DNA of 9,085 bases from an uncultured Clostridia bacterium (lineage in GTDB: Bacteria > Bacillota > Clostridia > Christensenellales > UBA1242): the NCBI GenBank assembly GCA_947303145.1, contig CAMYXB010000034.1, positions 1 to 9,085 of the forward strand, in the 5' to 3' direction. The notes below the pieces were generated by a model, which saw only the letters and a program-made list of their open reading frames with translations, had not been told where the DNA came from and did no database searches. The number at the start of each line of letters is the position of its first letter. Positions within the stretch are counted from its first letter, which is position 1. This document shows, piece by piece, positions 5,649-9,085 of the stretch. The translations under genes and the position numbers were made by a program.

Positions 5649-6266
5649 ATGGACGAGAGAGAACTGATAATCAAGGCCAAAGCGGGAGATGAGAATTCTA
5701 TCAATGCACTTCTTAATAGTTATAAGGGATTGGTGGACTTTTTGTCACGAAAGTATTTCCTTACTAGCGCACAGTTCAGTGATATAGTCCAAGAGGGCAT
5801 GATAGGCCTTTTCAATGCCTATAGGACTTTCAATGTAAATGGCTCCACTTCATTTAGAACTTATGCCTCTGTGTGCATAAGAAGGCAGATTCAGACTATG
5901 CTAGCGAAAAATAGCAGAGCCAAAGACGTCCCTCTCAATACCTATGTGTCTATCAACAATCAAGGCAAAGTGCTGTTCCATCAGAGAGAAGATGGTGACG
6001 ATGTGGAGGACGATGACATAGGTTTCTACATCGAGGCAGAGACACTCAATCCTGAAGAGAAGGTCCTCTTCAAAGAGCACCTGAGCGAGATGTCACAAGA
6101 TATAACTAGAATCCTCTCTCCTTATGAGAGGAAAGTGCTTGGACTATTCATGCAAGGGATAAATTATGCCGAAATTGCCAGACTTACAGCACAGAGCACC
6201 AAGAGCGTGGACAACGCCCTGTCTAGAATAAAAAATAAACTTAACAAGAATAAGGAGGAGAGATAA
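5649..6266 (+). CDS. sigH: RNA polymerase sigma factor, SigH (Spo0H)-like
   Basis: This sigma-70 family protein of 205 residues directs RNA polymerase to alternative promoters. Region 2 (about 26-95) includes DIVQEGMIGL (45-54) and TSFRTYASVCIRRQI (67-81), very like Bacillus SigH. The short sequence VPLNTYVSI (94-102) follows, as in Spo0H. A linker with an acidic patch (EDGDDVEDDD, 114-123) leads to region 4 (157-200), whose helix-turn-helix ends in SVDNALSRIKNKL. Bacillus SigH drives early sporulation and stationary-phase genes; whether this organism sporulates cannot be told here. There is only a weak AAAGAGA 14 bases before the ATG, while the next in-frame ATG would delete region 2, so the start stands. 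The stop codon directly touches the dnaX start, so the two genes are cotranscribed and probably translationally coupled. Confidence 0.9.
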   Translation: MDERELIIKAKAGDENSINALLNSYKGLVDFLSRKYFLTSAQFSDIVQEGMIGLFNAYRTFNVNGSTSFRTYASVCIRRQIQTMLAKNSRAKDVPLNTYVSINNQGKVLFHQREDGDDVEDDDIGFYIEAETLNPEEKVLFKEHLSEMSQDITRILSPYERKVLGLFMQGINYAEIARLTAQSTKSVDNALSRIKNKLNKNKEER

Positions 6267-7367
6267 TTGCAACAAGCATTGTATAGAAGATTTCGTCCCA
6301 AAACATTTGACGAAGTGATAGGTCAAGACCACATTGTGAGAGCCCTCAAAAATCAGATAAATGGTGGCAAAATAGGCCATGCATATCTATTCTGTGGCAC
6401 TCGTGGCACTGGCAAAACTTCTTGTGCCAAGATTTTCGCCAAGGCAGTCAATTGCCTCTCCCCCATAGATGGTTCCCCCTGCGGACATTGTTCTGCTTGC
6501 GAGGCACTCTCCGACCCCAGCAACGTGGATATACTAGAGATAGATGCTGCGTCCAACAATGGCGTAGATGAAATAAGAGCATTGAGGGAGAGGATAAAAT
6601 ATCCTCCAATCAATGTTAGATACAAGGTGTATATTATTGACGAAGTGCATATGCTCACAGACAATGCTTTCAACGCCCTTCTCAAGACTCTTGAGGAGCC
6701 ACCCAGTCATGCGGTGTTTATCCTCGCCACCACAGAACCATACAAACTCCCCGCCACTATTCTATCTAGATGTGCTAGATATGATTTTAGACTGGTAAGT
6801 AAGGAACTCTTGCAGGATAGACTGAGGAAGATATTCGATGAAATAGGAATGAAATATGATGAGGCCTCTATTGAGATGATTGCTCTCGCTGGCGAGGGTA
6901 GTGTGAGAGACTGTCTGTCAGTAGCCGATTGCGTGGCTTCATTTAGCGAAGAGGGCATCACTATAGATAATACACTTGAGATTCTAGGCACCAGCGACAG
7001 AGACAGCGTCATATCTCTCACAGACAAAATCTTTTCTCACGACCTTGGAGGAGTGCTGGAGGAGATAGACACATTTGTTTCGTCTGGCAAGAATATGATA
7101 AACTTTGGCAAAGAGATGTCATCTCATTTCAAGGACTTGCTCCTTATCAAGACCAGTAAAAATTATGAGAAGATACTTTCTCTGCCTAAAGACGCTTTAA
7201 CTAAGATGTGTGAGCAGGCAGAGAAGATATCTTCAGAGGAACTCATTGATTTTATGCAGAAGTTTTCTGGCATAGAGACGGAACTTAGATACTCTCTCTC
7301 ACCTAGGACACTTATAGAACTGGTGAGCCTAGAGTGTGCCTCGTCTGGCAACGCAAAAAAAAACTGA
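6267..7367 (+). CDS. dnaX: DNA polymerase III clamp loader subunit DnaX, zero frame (gamma-like, domains I-III)
   Basis: DnaX is the ATPase of the clamp loader that opens the beta sliding clamp and loads it on primed DNA. The zero-frame product has 366 residues. Domain I-II shows Walker A GTRGTGKT (44-51), a zinc site of four Cys (63, 72, 75, 78), Walker B IIDEVH (123-128), sensor 1 near TTE (155-157), SRC (167-169, Arg168 as the arginine finger) and GSVRD (211-215, sensor 2). Domain III, the oligomerisation collar, runs to about 355 and ends with ETELRYSLSPRTLIE. The frame then reads Ala-Lys-Lys-Asn-stop within and just after nine A, so the short product corresponds to gamma, the form without tau domains. 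The start is TTG 6267: AAGGAGG at 6252-6258 is eight bases upstream and sigH ends on the preceding base. Tau domains follow in the -1 frame. Confidence 0.93.
   Translation: MQQALYRRFRPKTFDEVIGQDHIVRALKNQINGGKIGHAYLFCGTRGTGKTSCAKIFAKAVNCLSPIDGSPCGHCSACEALSDPSNVDILEIDAASNNGVDEIRALRERIKYPPINVRYKVYIIDEVHMLTDNAFNALLKTLEEPPSHAVFILATTEPYKLPATILSRCARYDFRLVSKELLQDRLRKIFDEIGMKYDEASIEMIALAGEGSVRDCLSVADCVASFSEEGITIDNTLEILGTSDRDSVISLTDKIFSHDLGGVLEEIDTFVSSGKNMINFGKEMSSHFKDLLLIKTSKNYEKILSLPKDALTKMCEQAEKISSEELIDFMQKFSGIETELRYSLSPRTLIELVSLECASSGNAKKN
7355..7363 (+). promoter_or_regulatory. A9 slippage site in dnaX
   Basis: Nine A span the zero-frame codons GCA-AAA-AAA-AAC, immediately before the TGA stop at 7365-7367. 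The -1 frame is open from 7307 onward through 7930, so a shift here joins the domain III end to the tau C-terminus. No strong stem follows within about 40 bases and no Shine-Dalgarno-like stimulator precedes it. This resembles the A9 transcriptional-slippage site of Thermus dnaX more than the stimulated ribosomal shift of E. coli (A-AAA-AAG plus hairpin). One extra A in the RNA or genome would restore the frame, so a sequencing error in the homopolymer must be excluded. Confidence 0.6.
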
Positions 7368-7933
7368 TTGACATATCTCTAATTCAAAAAAAAGAAAAAA
7401 ATGATGAAAAAATGCATAAAAATGACGAAAAAACGTTAAAAAACGAAGAAAAATCTGATTTTTTACAAAAAAATATGTCAAACAAACTTCCTCTGTTTTC
7501 TCAAGAAACGGAGGAAAAAGAAGTGTTGTCCATAGATGATTTGCCCAGTGACGACCTTGTCGACCCCTACGATAGAGATATTAGGCGAGTGAGGGATTAT
7601 CACATAGAGGACAAGGACCTCAATCCCCTCAAAGTGTGGGGGGCAGTGCTTGTGGCTCTTAGAGAGGATAACTACATGACTGTCCATACAGCAGGTGGGG
7701 ATATAAGGGAAATATCCCTTAGAGACTTCCTTCTCACTGTGGTCGTGCGAGAAGAGTATTTATACAATATTCTTTCTAGCGAGGAAAATATAGAGATATT
7801 AAACAAAGAGATAAAGAAAGTGAATGACAAGTTGTCTATCAAGGTGATTTTCAAAAACACACCCCCTGACCTTTCTCAAATCAACGCAGAAAAACTGAGG
7901 TCGATATTTGGCGATGAGATAGATATAAAATAG
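7361..7933 (+). CDS. dnaX: DnaX tau-specific C-terminal region, -1 frame
   Basis: This frame is 190 codons from the A9 run to TAG 7931. Joined by a -1 shift to the 365 preceding codons it gives 555 residues, close to the roughly 560 of Bacillus tau. It opens with a hydrophilic linker rich in Lys, Asn, Asp and Glu, including three seven-residue repeats (NDEKMHK, NDEKTLK, NEEKSDF, 7400-7462). An acidic segment follows (SIDDLPSDDLVDPYD), then a folded-looking domain beginning NPLKVWGAVLVAL and ending near SIFGDEID. Position and pattern fit tau domains IV-V, which bind the replicative helicase and the polymerase; sequence similarity is weak, as is normal for this region. It has no credible start of its own: GTG 7334 lacks a Shine-Dalgarno site, and ATG 7412 and 7472 sit in A-rich sequence. 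The tau role is inferred from position, length and frame. Confidence 0.75.
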   Translation, partial: KLIDISLIQKKEKNDEKMHKNDEKTLKNEEKSDFLQKNMSNKLPLFSQETEEKEVLSIDDLPSDDLVDPYDRDIRRVRDYHIEDKDLNPLKVWGAVLVALREDNYMTVHTAGGDIREISLRDFLLTVVVREEYLYNILSSEENIEILNKEIKKVNDKLSIKVIFKNTPPDLSQINAEKLRSIFGDEIDIK

Positions 7934-7938
7934 GCTTC

Positions 7939-7967
7939 TTGACAATTTGCTGGTAAATAATTATAAT
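7939..7967 (+). promoter_or_regulatory. Perfect consensus sigma-A promoter for ebfC
   Basis: TTGACA (7939-7944), a 17-base spacer and TATAAT (7962-7967) match both consensus hexamers and the ideal spacing exactly. Transcription should start near 7974, giving a leader of about 39 bases with AAGGAG at 7998-8003. The promoter begins five bases after the tau stop codon, so ebfC and the nucleotidase can be expressed strongly apart from dnaX. Confidence 0.9.
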
Positions 7968-8012
7968 TAGACGTCAAATATATCATATGTATATAAAAAG
8001 GAGAATAAAATT

Positions 8013-8336
8013 ATGGCTTATGGCGGTGCAAGATTTGGCGGTGGCATGAATATGCAGAGTATGCTCAAGCAAGCACAGAAGATGCAAGAAGAGATGCTGA
8101 AAAAGCAGAAAGAACTGGAAGAGAGAGAACTCATCGGTGCTAGTGGTGGCGGAATGGTGGAAGTGGTGATCACTGGCAAGAACACTATCAAGGCTGTGCG
8201 TATCAAGCCAGAGGCAGTGGATCCAGACGATGTGGAGATGCTGGAAGATCTCATTATGGCAGCCATCAAGGACGCCCAAGGACAAGTGGAGAGATTAAAT
8301 AGCGAAATCATGGGTCCAATGGGCGGATTGATGTAA
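8013..8336 (+). CDS. ebfC: Nucleoid-associated protein, YbaB/EbfC family
   Basis: This is a small DNA-binding protein (107 residues) that forms tweezer-shaped dimers and coats or bridges the nucleoid; it is found next to dnaX in most bacteria. A flexible Gly-rich start (4-12) is followed by helix 1 (about 14-38, MLKQAQKMQEEM), the family core sequence ASGGGMVEVVITG (43-55), strands to about 64, the VDPDDVEMLEDLI stretch (69-81) and a C-terminal helix, then a Gly/Met tail (100-107). Length and order are normal. AAGGAG lies nine bases before the ATG. A perfect consensus promoter drives it, consistent with the abundance expected of a nucleoid protein. It follows dnaX by 79 bases and precedes the nucleotidase by 9. 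In most Bacillota recR comes next; here it does not. Confidence 0.93.
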   Translation: MAYGGARFGGGMNMQSMLKQAQKMQEEMLKKQKELEERELIGASGGGMVEVVITGKNTIKAVRIKPEAVDPDDVEMLEDLIMAAIKDAQGQVERLNSEIMGPMGGLM

Positions 8337-8345
8337 AAGGATAAC

Positions 8346-8930
8346 ATGAGAATAGGTATAGATTTGGACGGGGTTATATTCAACTCCGAGTATCAGTTTC
8401 AGTGCATTGGCGAATTGTTTGACTTGAAACATGGCGGAAAAGGACTTTCTCATCCAGAAGAAGTGAAGATGCACAAGAGATATGATTGGACAGAAGACAT
8501 GTATGCGCAGTATCTCGATGAAGCAGTCTTGCCCACATTCGCCTCCACTCCCCTTATGCCCATGGCGAAGGAAGTGATGAGCATGCTGGAAAATGATGGC
8601 CATGAGATATATATCGTCACATCTAGGAATCTCCCCAAGGAGATTGAAATAACACTCAATCGACTTTCTGCGGAAAATATAAATTATCCCACATACTTTC
8701 AAAAAGACGGGAAACTAGAGACCTGCCAAAGACTTGACATCGATGTCATGATTGACGATTATTATGTCTATGTGGAAGAATTGTCTAATGCGGGAATAAC
8801 CTGCATCCAACTCGTCACTGAGCCGATTAAAGAAGTGCATAGACACAACGTCCATGTGTGTCACAACTGGGGAGAGGTGTATAGGACCATGCTAGATTTG
8901 TCAAAAAATCTTCCCCATGCCCACATTTAA
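8346..8930 (+). CDS. HAD-superfamily 5'(3')-nucleotidase-like phosphatase
   Basis: This 194-residue cytoplasmic HAD-fold protein resembles 5'(3')-deoxyribonucleotidases (the NT5C group) and the Bacillus YqfW-type proteins. Motif I is IDLDGV at residues 5-10, with nucleophile Asp6 and acid/base Asp8. Motif II is TSR at 92-94. A Lys near 120-123 (FQKDGK) can serve as motif III, and motif IV is MIDDYY at 135-140, with Asp137 and Asp138 to hold Mg2+. The cap region (about 15-75) between motifs I and II is rich in aromatic and charged residues, as in nucleotide-specific members. It likely hydrolyses a nucleoside monophosphate, but the substrate is inferred from family only. AAAAGGA (8335-8341) overlaps the ebfC stop and lies four bases before the ATG, so the two genes are one operon. 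A weak AT-rich hairpin follows it. Confidence 0.85.
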   Translation: MRIGIDLDGVIFNSEYQFQCIGELFDLKHGGKGLSHPEEVKMHKRYDWTEDMYAQYLDEAVLPTFASTPLMPMAKEVMSMLENDGHEIYIVTSRNLPKEIEITLNRLSAENINYPTYFQKDGKLETCQRLDIDVMIDDYYVYVEELSNAGITCIQLVTEPIKEVHRHNVHVCHNWGEVYRTMLDLSKNLPHAHI

Positions 8931-8955
8931 TCAAGTATTTAATATAAAAACTTGA
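8931..8955 (+). terminator. Weak AT-rich stem-loop after the nucleotidase gene
   Basis: TCAAGT (8931-8936) pairs with ACTTGA (8950-8955); three more A-T pairs can form inside after one mismatch. It begins at the base after the stop codon. There is no T-tract after it, so it is at best a poor terminator or an RNA 3' end stabiliser. Confidence 0.3.
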
Positions 8956-9085
8956 ATATGAAATAAAATTTATCAAAGAAGCATTAATTTCAAGAATTCA
9001 AAAGAAACTTAAGATAGTATCAATTGCTTTATTAGAAAAAAAAAAAGAAAAAATGATACTAGAAAGTCAAACAAAATATTATATA
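8956..9085. other. A-rich end of window, no supported gene
   Basis: This stretch is rich in A with few C and G. One + frame stays open from 8948 to the window end (46 codons, Lys/Ile/Glu-rich), with its only ATG at 9053 and no Shine-Dalgarno site before it. It might be the start of a gene or a gene remnant cut by the window edge, but the sequence here does not support a call. Confidence 0.3.

Noticed and set aside
7334..7411. GTG 7334 or ATG 7412 as an independent start for the downstream dnaX frame
   Set aside because: Neither has a Shine-Dalgarno site, and the first part would overlap the dnaX end; joining by slippage explains the frame, length and product better.
8018..8383. Minus-strand frame of 121 codons opposite ebfC
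   Set aside because: Ser/Ile/Pro-rich shadow of ebfC codons with no ribosome binding site; ebfC itself is unambiguous.
9015..9061. Inverted repeat TAGTATCA / TGATACTA
   Set aside because: Eight bases with a 31-base gap in AT-rich sequence, no T-tract and no gene context; a chance match is likely.
1..9085. CRISPR arrays, tRNA or rRNA genes, transposase genes
   Set aside because: Read through on both strands; no regularly spaced direct repeats, no tRNA cloverleaf signals and no transposase motifs seen.

Overview
The window reads as chromosomal DNA from a low-GC, Gram-positive-type bacterium, most likely an uncultured member of the Clostridia/Bacillota. The evidence is the AT-rich composition, strong AGGAGG-type ribosome binding sites with TTG as well as ATG starts, SigH, Mini-III RNase and RlmB-type genes in one cluster, and a dnaX-ebfC block. 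Every convincing gene is on the + strand. I cannot name the species.

Left part (1-3789): a run of 20 C, then about 240 bases almost free of G that contain T-tracts spaced one helical turn apart. Next comes a ZIP-family metal transporter (TTG start) whose ribosome binding site can be hidden by a strong hairpin, then a complete 875-residue P-type ATPase of the Ca2+ (type IIA) class. One gene imports divalent metal and the other removes divalent cation from the cytoplasm, so this is a small metal-handling block.

Middle (3790-4440): a gene-poor stretch with two kinds of palindromic intergenic repeat, one present as an inverted pair that can fold into a long hairpin. It is followed by an orphan gene for a very acidic 90-residue protein, which has its own promoter and a textbook terminator.

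Right part (4417-8930): a compact information-processing cluster, mrnC (Mini-III, 23S rRNA maturation), rlmB-like 2'-O-methyltransferase, sigH-like sigma factor, dnaX (clamp loader), ebfC/ybaB (nucleoid-associated protein) and a HAD-family 5'(3')-nucleotidase. Canonical neighbours rae1/yacP (between rlmB and sigH) and recR (after ebfC) are missing here.

The most striking point is dnaX. The zero frame ends after domains I-III, three codons past the start of a run of nine A, while the tau-specific C-terminal part lies in the -1 frame and has no ribosome binding site of its own. Shifting at the A9 run would join them into a 555-residue tau. This looks like programmed slippage with reversed logic (short form by default, long form by slippage), with a homopolymer sequencing error as the main alternative. 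The last 155 bases are A-rich with no supported gene.
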